64,000 nt of DNA from Rhizobium deserti (lineage in GTDB: Bacteria > Pseudomonadota > Alphaproteobacteria > Rhizobiales > Rhizobiaceae). The position numbers and the translations under genes are program-made. The stretch spans positions 186,001-250,000 of the forward strand of contig NZ_SMTL01000004.1 in the NCBI RefSeq assembly GCF_004358025.1, read 5' to 3'. Of this stretch, positions 27,441-36,883 are shown piece after piece (positions within the stretch are counted from its first letter, which is position 1; every line of letters begins with the position of its first letter). The notes below the pieces were generated by a model. It saw nothing but the letters and a program-made list of their open reading frames with translations. It was not told the DNA's origin and made no database searches.

Positions 27441-29264
27441 ATGAAAATGCGAAATATCGCAATCATCGCACACGTCGACCATGGGAAAACCACTCTCGTT
27501 GACGAAATTCTGAAACAGTCCGGCTCGTTCCGCGAAAACCAGCGCACGGTTGAGCGCATGATGGATTCGAACGACCTCGAAAAAGAGCGCGGCATCACTA
27601 TTCTTGCCAAGGCGACTTCTATCGAGTGGAAGGGCACCCGCATCAACATCGTCGATACTCCCGGCCACGCCGACTTCGGCGGCGAAGTCGAGCGCATCCT
27701 GTCGATGGTGGATGGCGCGATCGTTCTGGTCGACAGCTCGGAAGGTCCGATGCCGCAGACCAAGTTCGTCGTCGGCAAGGCGCTGAAGGTCGGCCTCCGT
27801 CCGATTGTCGCGATCAACAAGATCGACCGTCCGGACGGGCGCCATGAAGAAGTCATCAACGAAGTCTTCGATCTGTTCGCCAATCTCGATGCGACCGACG
27901 AGCAGCTCGACTTCCCGATCCTCTACGGCTCGGGTCGCGATGGCTGGATGAACGTCAATCCGGAAGGCCCGAAGGACCAGGGCCTTGCTCCGCTGCTGGA
28001 CCTGGTGCTTAAGCATGTGCCGGAGCCAAGCGTCGGCGAGGAAGATGGCGCCTTCCGCATGATCGGCACGCTTCTCGAAGCCAACCCCTTCCTCGGCCGC
28101 GTTATCACCGGCCGTATCCATTCCGGCTCGATCAAGCCGAACCAGGCCGTCAAGGTTCTCAGCCAGGATGGCAAAGTGGTCGAAACCGGCCGCATCTCGA
28201 AGATCCTCGCTTTCCGCGGTATTGAGCGTCAGCCGATCGAAGAAGCTCATGCGGGCGATATCGTCGCCATTGCCGGCCTGTCCAAGGGCACTGTTGCCGA
28301 CACGTTCTGCGATCCGTCCGTGACCGAAGCGCTGGAAGCCCAGCCGATCGATCCGCCTACCGTCACCATGTCCTTCCTTGTCAACGATTCACCCCTGGCT
28401 GGCACCGAAGGGGACAAGGTCACCTCGCGCGTCATCCGCGACCGCCTGTTCAAGGAAGCCGAAGGCAATGTGGCGCTGAAGATCGAGGAATCCGAAGGCA
28501 AGGATTCGTTCTTCGTTTCCGGCCGTGGCGAATTGCAGCTGGCCGTGCTGATCGAGACCATGCGCCGCGAAGGCTTCGAGCTTGCCGTTTCGCGTCCCCG
28601 TGTCGTGATGCACAAGGACGAAGACGGTAATGTTCTCGAGCCAATCGAAGAAGTCGTGATCGACGTGGACGAGGAGCATTCCGGCGTCGTCGTGCAGAAG
28701 ATGTCCGAGCGCAAGGCCGAACTGGCCGAGCTTCGTCCGTCCGGCGGAAACCGCGTGCGTCTCAAGTTCTTCGCGCCGACTCGCGGCCTGATCGGCTATC
28801 AGTCGGAACTTCTGACCGACACCCGTGGCACCGCTATCATGAACCGCCTGTTCCACGATTATCAGCCTTACAAGGGCGAAATCGGCGGCCGCACCAATGG
28901 CGTTCTGCTGTCCAACCAGTCCGGCGAAGCCGTCGCCTACGCGATGTTCAACCTGGAAGACCGCGGCCCGATGATCATCGAGCCGGGTGAAAAGGTTTAT
29001 GCTGGCATGATCATCGGCATCCATAGCCGCGACAACGATCTTGAGGTCAACGTGTTGAAGGGCAAGCAGCTCACCAACATCCGCTCAGCCGGCAAGGACG
29101 AAGCCGTGCGCCTGACCCCGCCGATCCGCATGACGCTCGACCGCGCGCTCTCCTGGATCCAGGACGACGAGCTGATGGAAGTGACGCCGAAGAATATCCG
29201 TCTTCGCAAGACCTATCTCGACGCTAATGACCGCAAGCGTTTCGGCAAGGCGAAGATGGCCTGA
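27441..29264 (+). CDS. typA: Translational GTPase TypA/BipA
   Basis: 607-aa ribosome-binding GTPase related to EF-G and LepA, implicated in ribosome assembly and stress or low-temperature growth. G1 is AHVDHGKTT (residues 10-18), switch II DTPGHADFGGEVERIL, G4 NKID. Domain II, III, V and the BipA-specific C-terminal domain (FFAPTRGLIGYQSELLTDTRGTAIMNRLFHDY, here only partly quoted: GLIGYQSELLTDTRGTAIMN) are complete. ATG 27441 (MKMRNIAIIAH) or ATG 27447 may be the start. A terminator follows the stop. Confidence 0.97.
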   Translation: MKMRNIAIIAHVDHGKTTLVDEILKQSGSFRENQRTVERMMDSNDLEKERGITILAKATSIEWKGTRINIVDTPGHADFGGEVERILSMVDGAIVLVDSSEGPMPQTKFVVGKALKVGLRPIVAINKIDRPDGRHEEVINEVFDLFANLDATDEQLDFPILYGSGRDGWMNVNPEGPKDQGLAPLLDLVLKHVPEPSVGEEDGAFRMIGTLLEANPFLGRVITGRIHSGSIKPNQAVKVLSQDGKVVETGRISKILAFRGIERQPIEEAHAGDIVAIAGLSKGTVADTFCDPSVTEALEAQPIDPPTVTMSFLVNDSPLAGTEGDKVTSRVIRDRLFKEAEGNVALKIEESEGKDSFFVSGRGELQLAVLIETMRREGFELAVSRPRVVMHKDEDGNVLEPIEEVVIDVDEEHSGVVVQKMSERKAELAELRPSGGNRVRLKFFAPTRGLIGYQSELLTDTRGTAIMNRLFHDYQPYKGEIGGRTNGVLLSNQSGEAVAYAMFNLEDRGPMIIEPGEKVYAGMIIGIHSRDNDLEVNVLKGKQLTNIRSAGKDEAVRLTPPIRMTLDRALSWIQDDELMEVTPKNIRLRKTYLDANDRKRFGKAKMA

Positions 29265-29286
29265 TCTGGCCTTCACCGAAGCAATG

Positions 29287-29314
29287 AACCCTGGCAGAAA
29301 TGTCGGGGTTTTTT
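29287..29314 (+). terminator. Intrinsic terminator of typA
   Basis: Stem AACCCTG (29287-29293) with CGGGGTT (29304-29310), followed by six T residues (29309-29314). Confidence 0.75.
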
Positions 29315-29461
29315 CTGTGCGCTGCCTTGGCCCCGGCTTGTCGCGACAGTTAAAAACACGCTAACGTTCCATCATCGTCCACATGAAAAGTCTGTGGGCA
29401 ATCCAGCGTTTTCGCTCCGGCGGAATGGCGGGTCGCCTGCTGCAGGACCTAAAGTAACGTT

Positions 29462-29968
29462 ATGAAGACGTTGTCGATCGATGTCCGGCGGGCCGAACCG
29501 CAAGACGCCCGAGCCGTATCGGTGGCGCACCGCGAGGCCTGGTCCCATGCCTATGCCGGGCTTATACCACACAAGCCGCTGACGCAGATGCTGGAGCGTC
29601 GGGGTGAGGGCTGGTGGCGCAAGGCGACCCGCGGCCCGGCAACCCTCTTGGTTCTTGACATTGCCGGCGAGATTGCCGGATACGCAACCATCGGGCTGAA
29701 CCGAGCAAAGGCTCTGCCTCATGACGGCGAAGTCTATGAAATCTATCTGCGTCCGCAATATCAGGGGATCGGCTTGGGCCGCCGCCTGTTCGGCGAGAGC
29801 CGTCGGCTCCTGAGGTCGCTCGGCTGCGACGGGCTGGTGGTATGGTGCCTTGAAGACAGCGAACATGCCACACGCTTTTTCCGCCGTCATGCCGGTCAGG
29901 ACGTCGCCGAAGGCATGGAAGACTTCGATGGAACACAGTTGAAGAAGATCGGCTTCGTCTGGCCCTGA
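29462..29968 (+). CDS. GNAT family N-acetyltransferase
   Basis: 168-aa acetyltransferase. N-terminal VRRAEPQDARAVSVAHREAWSHAYAGLIP, then EVYEIYLRPQYQGIGLGRRLFGES with the acetyl-CoA binding Q-x-x-G-x-G (QGIGLG), and a C-terminal ARFFRRHAG-like segment (ATRFFRRHAGQDV) and the IGFVWP end. Substrate unknown. It stands between typA and ppa with its own upstream space. Confidence 0.87.
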   Translation: MKTLSIDVRRAEPQDARAVSVAHREAWSHAYAGLIPHKPLTQMLERRGEGWWRKATRGPATLLVLDIAGEIAGYATIGLNRAKALPHDGEVYEIYLRPQYQGIGLGRRLFGESRRLLRSLGCDGLVVWCLEDSEHATRFFRRHAGQDVAEGMEDFDGTQLKKIGFVWP

Positions 29969-30004
29969 CAAGCGGGCGCCACGCATTGTGCCAATTTGAA
30001 ACCT

Positions 30005-30056
30005 CCAGCATCGGCCCGCGAGCTCTGCTGGATATTCACGGCAACGGCGTGTTGCC
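30005..30056. repeat. Two tandem perfect hairpins upstream of ppa
   Basis: CCAGCA (30005-30010) pairs with TGCTGG (30026-30031), and GGCAAC (30040-30045) pairs with GTTGCC (30051-30056) around GGCGT. They lie 59-110 bp upstream of the ppa start. Neither is followed by a T-run on the + strand. They could be operator or leader structure, or chance. Confidence 0.3.
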
Positions 30057-30114
30057 TTGAAGGATAAATCCCGCTATCGACGCGTGACCTCATTGAACCT
30101 CATCGGGGAAAAGA

Positions 30115-30648
30115 ATGCGTATTGATGCAATTTCCACAGGCAAGAACCCGCCTGAAGACGTCAACGTCATCGTCGAAGTACCGGTCGGTGGTCAGCCGAT
30201 CAAGTACGAGATGGACAAGGAAGCCGGGGCGCTTGTCGTCGATCGGTTCCTCTACACCCCGATGACCTATCCGGGAAACTACGGCTTCGTTCCCCATACG
30301 CTGTCTGAGGATGGCGACCCGATCGACGTGCTGATCTGCAATACCCGTCCGTTGGTGCCGGGCTGCGTCATCAATGTCCGCCCGATCGGCGTGATGATCA
30401 TGGAAGACGACGGCGGCAAGGACGAGAAGATCATTGCCGTGCCGGTTCCCAAGCTGACCCAGCGCTACGACAAGATAAAGAACTACACCGATATGCCCGA
30501 AATTACCCTGAAGCAGATCGAGCACTTCTTCGAGCATTACAAGGATCTGGAGCCCGGCAAGTGGGTGAAGATCGGCGGATGGCAGAATGTCGACGTGGCC
30601 AAGACGCTGATTGTCGAAGCGATTGAGCGCTATAAGGCCGGCCAGTAG
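30115..30648 (+). CDS. ppa: Inorganic pyrophosphatase
   Basis: 177-aa family I (soluble) pyrophosphatase that hydrolyses PPi released by biosynthesis. The signature with catalytic aspartates is [10 protein letters not shown], preceded by the [12 protein letters not shown] segment and [20 protein letters not shown] 30115 is preceded by GGGGAAAAG. It is followed by a clear terminator. Confidence 0.98.
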   Translation: MRIDAISTGKNPPEDVNVIVEVPVGGQPIKYEMDKEAGALVVDRFLYTPMTYPGNYGFVPHTLSEDGDPIDVLICNTRPLVPGCVINVRPIGVMIMEDDGGKDEKIIAVPVPKLTQRYDKIKNYTDMPEITLKQIEHFFEHYKDLEPGKWVKIGGWQNVDVAKTLIVEAIERYKAGQ

Positions 30649-30685
30649 CTCTTCAGCTGCGGATCAGTGTCCTGACCTATCTTCC

Positions 30686-30721
30686 AGCCTTTCGGGTCCC
30701 CTGTGATCCGGAAGGCTTTTT
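30686..30721 (+). terminator. Intrinsic terminator of ppa
   Basis: Stem AGCCTTTCGG (30686-30695) with CCGGAAGGCT (30708-30717), one G-U pair, 12-base loop, then TTTTT. Confidence 0.8.
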
Positions 30722-30820
30722 AATGCGCTATCTGGCTTCATAGATATCGATCGACGATCCGCACTGGCTTTAGCCGACCTGCAGATCGCCGGTGATCGAA
30801 ATGCTTGCCGCAGGTTCGGC

Positions 30821-31135
30821 TCACATTGTCAGGGAAAGCAGGAAGGGAGCAATGGGATTGGCCAGGATCATCTGGATGAAGTAGATGAGCAGGATGAGGA
30901 TGATCGGCGAAATGTCGATGCCACCCAGATCGGGCATGATGCGGCGAATGGGCCGCAGCACGGGCTCCGTCACATTGTAAAGGAAACGGCCGATCGACTC
31001 TACGAAGGCGTTCCTGGAGTTGATGACGTTGAACGCGTAAAGCCATGAGAAAATGGCGCTGGCGATCAAGATGTAGACATATAGCGATAGCGCCATTTGA
31101 ATAACCTGAATCACCGCAATGATTATGCCCGCCAT
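30821..31135 (-). CDS. yggT: YggT family membrane protein
   Basis: 104-aa protein with two YGGT-type hydrophobic segments: an N-terminal one (about 5-30, [14 protein letters not shown] after it) and a second (about 78-100, [15 protein letters not shown]). The central loop [23 protein letters not shown] is the family signature. Homologues are linked to osmotic tolerance, FtsZ/chloroplast division and flagellar function, so no single role can be assigned. ATG 31135 follows a weak Shine-Dalgarno. Confidence 0.9.
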   Translation of the reverse strand: MAGIIIAVIQVIQMALSLYVYILIASAIFSWLYAFNVINSRNAFVESIGRFLYNVTEPVLRPIRRIMPDLGGIDISPIILILLIYFIQMILANPIAPFLLSLTM

Positions 31136-31288
31136 CTAAAGTCTCCATTTCGTTGTTGACAGACATGTAGACATTGGCGAACTAACGGGCAAGTGCCACC
31201 TCAGCGGCTCATTCCGGCATGTTTAACGCCAGCATGTGCAGAGCAGGGGAAGGGTAGCGATCTCCGGCCATGCTGAAAGTGTCAACTC

Positions 31289-32524
31289 ATGTCAGTTCCC
31301 TTGTCGGGTGATCGTTTCGCCGCTTTCAGGCACCAGTCCTATACCCGCTTCTTCCTCGCGCGCTTCTTTTCCGCTTTCGCTGTCCAGATCATCAGTGTTG
31401 CCGTCGGCTGGCAGATGTATGACGAGACGAGGAACCCACTTTACCTCGGGCTGATTGGGCTCTTCCAGTTTCTGCCGTCGCTACTGCTGATCCTCGTCAC
31501 GGGAACGGTGGCGGACCGGTACAACAGGCGCATGATCGTTGCCGTGTGCATGGTCGTCGGAGGAGCCTGCTGCGCAGCGCTTCTGGCGCTGACGATAACC
31601 CACTCGTTCACGCCGGCGCTCGTCTTCGCCATCCTCGTCGTCTTCGGCATTGAGCGCGCCTTCATGGGGCCAGCCGTGCAGTCGCTCGGTCCCAACCTCG
31701 TTCCTGAAGAAGACCTGCCGAATGCGGTCGCCTGGAATTCCTCTTCGTGGCAGACAGCCTCGATCCTCGGGCCTGTGATCGGCGGCCTGCTTTATGGGGT
31801 CAGCGCCGTCTCTGCCTATTCGGTAGCGCTTTTCCTGCTCGTGCTTTCGGGCATACTGGTCTTCATGATCCCCAAGCCGGCCCAGCGCAATGCCGCCAAC
31901 AAGGTGAGCTGGGAGCAGATCCTGGCCGGCTTCAAGTTTATTTCCCAGGAGAAGGTGGTGCTGGGGGCGATCTCGCTGGACCTGTTCGCGGTTCTGCTGG
32001 GAGGCGCCGTCGCGCTCATGCCGATCTTTGCCCGCGATATCCTCGAACTGGGTCCCTGGGGTCTGGGGCTGCTGCGCGCAGGACCCGGTATCGGCGCCAT
32101 CGTCGTCGCCATCTGGCTGGCTTTCCATCCCATCCGCCATCATGCGGGACTGGCAATGTTCGTTGGAGTAGCCCTCTTCGGTATAGGGACCCTGATCTTC
32201 GGGCTGTCCACGACGCCTTGGATTTCGATCGCGGCGCTGATGCTGATGGGCGCATCGGACATGATCTCGGTCTATGTGCGCGAAACCTTGATTGCGCTAT
32301 GGACACCCGACGAAGTGCGCGGCCGCGTCAATGCCGTCAACATGGTCTTCGTCGGCGCGTCAAACGAACTTGGCGAATTCCGCGCCGGCACGATGGCATC
32401 GATATTCGGAGCCGTTCCAGCGGTCGTCATCGGCGGGATCGGCACGCTCGGCGTGGCGATTATCTGGTCCTTGGGCTTTCCAAAGCTGCGCAAGATCGAC
32501 AGCCTTGCGGCACCGGAGCGATAG
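31289..32524 (+). CDS. MFS transporter, EntS-like (DHA3 group)
   Basis: 411-aa transporter with about 12 helices: FRHQSYTRFFLARFFSAFAVQI at the start, the loop GTVADRYNRRMIVAVC, NAVAWNSSSWQTASILGPVIGG in helix 5 and REKLIALWTPDEVRGRVNAV-type segment RETLIALWTPDEVRGRVNAV near helix 10. This group includes the enterobactin exporter EntS and macrolide pumps; no siderophore genes are adjacent. Substrate unknown. Confidence 0.87.
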   Translation: MSVPLSGDRFAAFRHQSYTRFFLARFFSAFAVQIISVAVGWQMYDETRNPLYLGLIGLFQFLPSLLLILVTGTVADRYNRRMIVAVCMVVGGACCAALLALTITHSFTPALVFAILVVFGIERAFMGPAVQSLGPNLVPEEDLPNAVAWNSSSWQTASILGPVIGGLLYGVSAVSAYSVALFLLVLSGILVFMIPKPAQRNAANKVSWEQILAGFKFISQEKVVLGAISLDLFAVLLGGAVALMPIFARDILELGPWGLGLLRAGPGIGAIVVAIWLAFHPIRHHAGLAMFVGVALFGIGTLIFGLSTTPWISIAALMLMGASDMISVYVRETLIALWTPDEVRGRVNAVNMVFVGASNELGEFRAGTMASIFGAVPAVVIGGIGTLGVAIIWSLGFPKLRKIDSLAAPER

Positions 32525-32658
32525 GCCCGGACGGAGCTGGGCTCCCCGTTTCTTCCGGTCAGACTGCGTCTGGCCGACACTCGGTGACCCATCTTCTTGC
32601 AATCAGAACCGTTATTCCCGGTCCGAAGACGCGGCGCTTCGTTTGGCGCTGATCATCC

Positions 32659-33129
32659 TCACAGATGATCTCCCGTTGCGCGCGCGGCCGCCTGCTGGCG
32701 CTCCAGGACACGGTCGCGGGCAGATACGCCCAGAAGATCGGCAATCCGCCAGATCACGTGGTCTTCGATCTCGCTCCGCTGGCCATCGGCGTAGACGATA
32801 TCCCACAGGATGCCGAGAAGTTCGACGCGATCGTCTTCATTGGTGAGATGCCGCCTAAGATCGGAGGTGAAGCGGTAATAGTCGACGGCCTCGCTGCCGG
32901 CCTGATGACCGATGTCGATCAGCGCCTTCAAATTGTCTTCGCTGAGAGCATAGCGCTCGCGCAACAGATCCCGAAACTTTTGCTGCTCCTTTGCCGATAC
33001 GTTGCCGTCGGCTTCCATGACTTGGAAACAGAGGGCCACGAAGGCAACGCGGGGGTCGTCGGGCGCAAATTCCTGCGTATGGTGAGGGGCGGTCAAAGTG
33101 TGGAGGAAGGCCTGGATGCGGTCGAGCAT
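32659..33129 (-). CDS. TerB family (tellurite-resistance-like) protein
   Basis: 156-aa all-helical acidic protein with the TerB fold: DDPRVAFVALCFQVMEADGN near the start and LLGILWDIVYADGQRSEIE later are the two paired acidic metal-binding repeats of the family. Bacterial TerB-like proteins are common outside tellurite operons. Here it is the last gene of hemC-hemD-mic60-hemY, 21 bp after hemY, and no other ter gene is present, so a link to tellurite is unlikely. Role unknown. Confidence 0.88.
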   Translation of the reverse strand: MLDRIQAFLHTLTAPHHTQEFAPDDPRVAFVALCFQVMEADGNVSAKEQQKFRDLLRERYALSEDNLKALIDIGHQAGSEAVDYYRFTSDLRRHLTNEDDRVELLGILWDIVYADGQRSEIEDHVIWRIADLLGVSARDRVLERQQAAARATGDHL

Positions 33130-33150
33130 GTCGTTGAGGCCTTCTCCATT

Positions 33151-34770
33151 TTAGAAGAGCCGGAGCCTCGTCGGAGGCTGTGCGGCGTTCGGATCTTTCA
33201 CGCCCGGATCATCTGGTGCGCCGCCGAAAAAGGGAACCGGCTCATCTTCGTTTTTGGCCGCTTTTCCGCCCTCGTTCCTAAAATTCGCAGCCTCTGGTGG
33301 TTTTGCTGCAACAGCTAAATCGGTATGCGGTTGCCGCACGGGTTCAGCCGGCACCGGAACATGAGCGGTGATCGGATTTTTCGGTGCTACGGCGCTCGCC
33401 TCGTCAGTTGTCCGGGCGACCGGCGGGAGGCTTGCAATAGCCTCGTCCGCAACGAGCGAACCTTCCTCGACGGGACCCTGGATCTGATCGAACGGCGCCT
33501 TCCATTCAAAAGCGTCGAGCAGTCCGGTGATAGGCGAGACGGCCAGCCAATTTTCCGAAACAAAACCATCTGCTACCCAGGCCGGATCGCGGGGTGCCCG
33601 CAATGCCTGCGCCATCCAGTGGCGGACGCGGCCCTGGTCGCCCGTCTGAGCTTCTTCGATATCGGCGAGCAACAAGTAAGCTGCCTCGCGCGGTGCCATG
33701 CGCGCGGCGGCCTCGGCCTTTGCTCGTGCCTTCGCAAACTCCTGGGCATCGAGGGCCGCCTGCGCAACGGCCAGCAGCGATTCGACATTGTTGGGCCGCA
33801 GCGCTTCGAGCTTGTCGGCCCGCTTCAGGCGGTCGATGGTGCTGTCACCGCTACGTGCTCGGATATAGGTGCGGCCGATTTCCGGATGCGGCCCGAGTTT
33901 CCAGCTTGCTTCGAGGATCGAGGCCGCCTTGCGGACGTTGTCTTCACGCAGATAAGCCTTCGCCGCAATAATTGCTGCCGGCACCAGGTCCTTGGCAAGC
34001 TTCAAAGCCGCCGTGGCATTGTCGCGGGCGCCTTTCGGATCCCCTTCCAACTGATCACCGGCCTGGGCGGTGAGAAGCACGGCCTTCAGACGATCAGCCT
34101 GCGGCTTTTCCAGGACACCGGCGACGCGCTGCTGGTCGAGCAGGCGAATGGCGTCGTCCCAACGACCGGCCTGGCTGCGCGATTCCAGCGTCGCTTGAGC
34201 CGCCCAGGGAAGATAGGGCGCGTCTTCAACGGCTTTCTCGGCATATTGTCTTGCGGCTTCGTTGGCACCAAGCCGGCGCGCTTCCATGTAAAGGCCGCGC
34301 AGCCCCAATTCCTTGGTTTCCGGATCCTCGGCCATCTGCTCGAATTTTCGACGAGCATCGTCATACTTACCTTCGATCAGCGCGGTCTGGGCCTCCAGAA
34401 GATGGATAAGCGGTTCCTGATCGGCGCGGAGAAGGCCGCGGGTGCGCAGGCTCATCTTGTGGGCGAGCCGGGCATTGCCGGCGCCGGCTGCAATGAGGCC
34501 AGTGGACAGAGCCTGATAGCCACGGTCGCGCTTACGAGACCGGAAATAGCGACGCACGGAGTGGGGCGACGTCCAGATCACGCCGACGAGCCACCAGAAG
34601 ATCATCACGACAGCAATCAGGGCCACAACCAGCGTTGCTGCCACCATAATGCTGGTTTCGATCAGGTGATCCTGCCAGGTGATCGAAATCAGCCCCGGTC
34701 GGTCCGCAAGCCAGGAAAAGCCCCAGCCAAGACCGAGAACGACGAGAAGGAAAATGAAAAGTCTGATCAT
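33151..34770 (-). CDS. hemY: HemY-family protein (tetratricopeptide membrane protein)
   Basis: 539-aa inner-membrane protein. Two N-terminal transmembrane segments (about residues 1-20 and 40-62) and the HemY_N motif WLVGVIWTSPHSVRRYFRSR are followed by many TPR-like helical repeats (about 80-400) and a proline-rich, disordered tail ending PPTRLRLF. The name comes from the hem cluster; the biochemical role in heme metabolism is not established, and it should not be confused with the HemY protoporphyrinogen oxidase of Gram-positives. Start ATG 34770 was chosen where the first helix begins. Confidence 0.9.
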   Translation of the reverse strand: MIRLFIFLLVVLGLGWGFSWLADRPGLISITWQDHLIETSIMVAATLVVALIAVVMIFWWLVGVIWTSPHSVRRYFRSRKRDRGYQALSTGLIAAGAGNARLAHKMSLRTRGLLRADQEPLIHLLEAQTALIEGKYDDARRKFEQMAEDPETKELGLRGLYMEARRLGANEAARQYAEKAVEDAPYLPWAAQATLESRSQAGRWDDAIRLLDQQRVAGVLEKPQADRLKAVLLTAQAGDQLEGDPKGARDNATAALKLAKDLVPAAIIAAKAYLREDNVRKAASILEASWKLGPHPEIGRTYIRARSGDSTIDRLKRADKLEALRPNNVESLLAVAQAALDAQEFAKARAKAEAAARMAPREAAYLLLADIEEAQTGDQGRVRHWMAQALRAPRDPAWVADGFVSENWLAVSPITGLLDAFEWKAPFDQIQGPVEEGSLVADEAIASLPPVARTTDEASAVAPKNPITAHVPVPAEPVRQPHTDLAVAAKPPEAANFRNEGGKAAKNEDEPVPFFGGAPDDPGVKDPNAAQPPTRLRLF

Positions 34771-34784
34771 TCGGTCTTCTATCC

Positions 34785-36089
34785 TCAGCCTTGCGTGCCG
34801 GCGACTGCGCGCGTGAGCGTGCTGCCCACGAGATTTTCTACCTGGATACGGGCGTCGAGCTTCTGCTTGAAGTCCTGTGACGCGTTTTTGGCGCTTTCGG
34901 GCAGGCTGTCCCATTGGCGCGCCGCTGCCGGCAGATCTCCGCTGCGAAGACCATCTTCCATACGTGCGACGACCGCTTCAGGCGTATCACCCTGAACATC
35001 GCCAACGCGGCGGACCTTCACGACGGACATGGCTGACGACATCAGCCGAGATGCAAGTCCCTGGTTCTCGTCAGGCTGAGCCAGTGCGTCCAACATGGCA
35101 TCGGCAATGCGTGGAAAATCGGCCTGCAGCTGTGCCCGCGAGGGCACGCCAACCGAGCCGAACTTTTGAAGTTCGGCAACGGCCGGATCATCGCCAGCGA
35201 CGCCCGCAAAAGTTTGAAGTTCGGTTTCGAAGCGTCCGCCACGATCGATGGCTGCTTTCAGTGCGGCTGCGGCAACTGCGCGGGCGACCTGCTGCTCGGG
35301 ACCCTCGTCATTGATCTTGGCTTCTGCCTCCTGCAGGCGTCGCGCGAGGTCCGCATCATTGCCAGCTGTCGCTCGGGTGGCGGAGCTGACATCTTTGATC
35401 TGGCCCTCAAGGGCGGCCAGCCGCTGTGGCAGATCGCTCTGGCTCCTTTCCGAAAGTCCGGCTTCCAGCGCCTGGACCCGTTCAGCCAGGGATGAATCCG
35501 TCGGCACCGGACGGTTCTGAAGAGCCTGGACCTGTTCCTGAAGCCGGCTGATTTCCGGCGCGACTGCGGAGTTATCCGGTGCGGGAGCCGGGGAAGCCGC
35601 CGGCAGGTAGCCAGCATATTGCATGCTGCCCGCCAGCGTTAGAGCGACAAGGCCACCAACGATGCCGGCTGCGAAAAGGGCTGACGTCGAAGGGCCTTGG
35701 CGTTGGACCACGGCTGGCGCCGGTCGCGCGTCAGGTTCGTCGCTCCTGGGGCCGGAGCGGAAAGCCGGCTCCGGCAAAGGCTCATCCATTGCCGGTTCAT
35801 CAGCCTTGAGGGGCTCATCGGCAACTGGCGGCTCATCGACGGCCAAGAGCTCATCGGCGGGCAAGGGCTCATCGGCAGACGGTGCCATAACCGGTTCATC
35901 GGTGATATCGTATTGGACTGGCGCAGGTTCGGCCGCCACTGCATCGTCAGTGGGTGCAGCAGATACCGGATCGTCACCGTCATTGCTGCGCACAGGCTCG
36001 GCAAGCGTATCTCCCGGCTCGACAGGAAGGTCGATCGTGATGGGCTCTTTTTCTGCCTTTGATCGGCGTGGCGGCTGTTCCGGTACCAT
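34785..36089 (-). CDS. Alphaproteobacterial mitofilin/Mic60 homologue (COG4223)
   Basis: 434-aa bitopic membrane protein. Residues 60-110 are an acidic Pro-rich stretch of degenerate DEP repeats, followed by a basic-flanked transmembrane helix at about 136-158, a coiled-coil region (about 180-270) and the C-terminal mitofilin-like domain (about 290-425). It is encoded next to hemY, the conserved arrangement of Mic60 in alphaproteobacteria, whose homologue shapes intracytoplasmic membranes in some species and mitochondrial cristae. ATG 36089 is preceded by AGAGG at a good distance, better than the in-frame ATG at 36107. Confidence 0.85.
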   Translation of the reverse strand: MVPEQPPRRSKAEKEPITIDLPVEPGDTLAEPVRSNDGDDPVSAAPTDDAVAAEPAPVQYDITDEPVMAPSADEPLPADELLAVDEPPVADEPLKADEPAMDEPLPEPAFRSGPRSDEPDARPAPAVVQRQGPSTSALFAAGIVGGLVALTLAGSMQYAGYLPAASPAPAPDNSAVAPEISRLQEQVQALQNRPVPTDSSLAERVQALEAGLSERSQSDLPQRLAALEGQIKDVSSATRATAGNDADLARRLQEAEAKINDEGPEQQVARAVAAAALKAAIDRGGRFETELQTFAGVAGDDPAVAELQKFGSVGVPSRAQLQADFPRIADAMLDALAQPDENQGLASRLMSSAMSVVKVRRVGDVQGDTPEAVVARMEDGLRSGDLPAAARQWDSLPESAKNASQDFKQKLDARIQVENLVGSTLTRAVAGTQG

Positions 36090-36180
36090 CTCGACCTCTT
36101 CTCGCATGCAATGACGTGGAAACTAGGGGGTGGCCCCTCGGAAAGAAAGGGGCGCCCGGTATTTTGCAGGCGGCGCAAGG

Positions 36181-36879
36181 CTAAAGGAGGGCAAAAAGTC
36201 CCTCTTCGTCAGGGCGCTTGGCAATCTTGATTTTCAGGCGAAAATTCGGGGGCACAGCCTCCAGAACGCTTTCGCTGATGCCAAGGACGAGGAGCTCGTC
36301 TAGAGCACGTCTGAACGGCGCAGCCAGCTCAAAGAACAAATGGGCGTTTTGTCCCGAATAAAGCAGAACCGCATTGGGCCGCGCCTGGACGAAAGCGGTC
36401 TCCAAGGCACTCTGGTCATAGGCAATCGGCAGCATCCGGTAGACCTCCGCTACCGTCAGCGGGATGTTCCTGGCGCCCAGGCTCTCTTCGAAGGATGAAG
36501 ATCGCGGACTGCCGGCAAGATACAAAAGCGGATCGGTGGACTGCGACGGAAAGCCCGCGATTAGTTCGGCCAATCCGGAGCCGGTTCCGCTGCCGGTATG
36601 GACATTGCTGAAACCCTGATTCTCGGCCGCCTCGGCAGTGGCTCTGCCCACGGCAAACATGGGTTCGCTCAGAAAGGGTGTGAGCCCAGATATTGCCCGA
36701 ACCGCCTCGGCGCTGGTGATGGCAAGTGCCCTGTGGGGCCCTGCCAGCGCAGCTTCTGCCGCCTGCGGGTCATGCGCAGCTTTGGTCAGAGGAAGCATGA
36801 TCGGCGCATGCCCGAGAGCCTCGAGCCGCGCCGCGGTGTGTCGGGCGCTGTGTTCAGGGCGGGTAACAAGCACCCGCAT
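36181..36879 (-). CDS. hemD: Uroporphyrinogen-III synthase
   Basis: 232-aa enzyme that closes hydroxymethylbilane to uroporphyrinogen III, the branch compound of heme and corrinoid synthesis. The family is poorly conserved; it is recognised from the start MRVLVTRPEHSARHTAARLE, FAVGRATAEAAENQGF and the C-terminal VLLYSGQNAHLFF region plus its place 4 bp after hemC. ATG 36879 fits; the frame is open further upstream only across hemC. Confidence 0.92.
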   Translation of the reverse strand: MRVLVTRPEHSARHTAARLEALGHAPIMLPLTKAAHDPQAAEAALAGPHRALAITSAEAVRAISGLTPFLSEPMFAVGRATAEAAENQGFSNVHTGSGTGSGLAELIAGFPSQSTDPLLYLAGSPRSSSFEESLGARNIPLTVAEVYRMLPIAYDQSALETAFVQARPNAVLLYSGQNAHLFFELAAPFRRALDELLVLGISESVLEAVPPNFRLKIKIAKRPDEEGLFALL

Positions 36880-36883
36880 GGCT

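Noticed and set aside
32533..32545. GGAGC-TGG-GCTCC hairpin after the EntS-like MFS gene as a terminator
   Set aside because: Only 5 bp of stem and no T-run; too weak to list.
32659..33129. TerB gene as evidence of a tellurite-resistance or phage-defence cluster
   Set aside because: No terZ, terD, terC or related genes nearby; it is a lone TerB-fold gene in the hem cluster.
33325..34995. Long + strand frame opposite hemY
   Set aside because: Shadow of hemY; no start signal and no domain.
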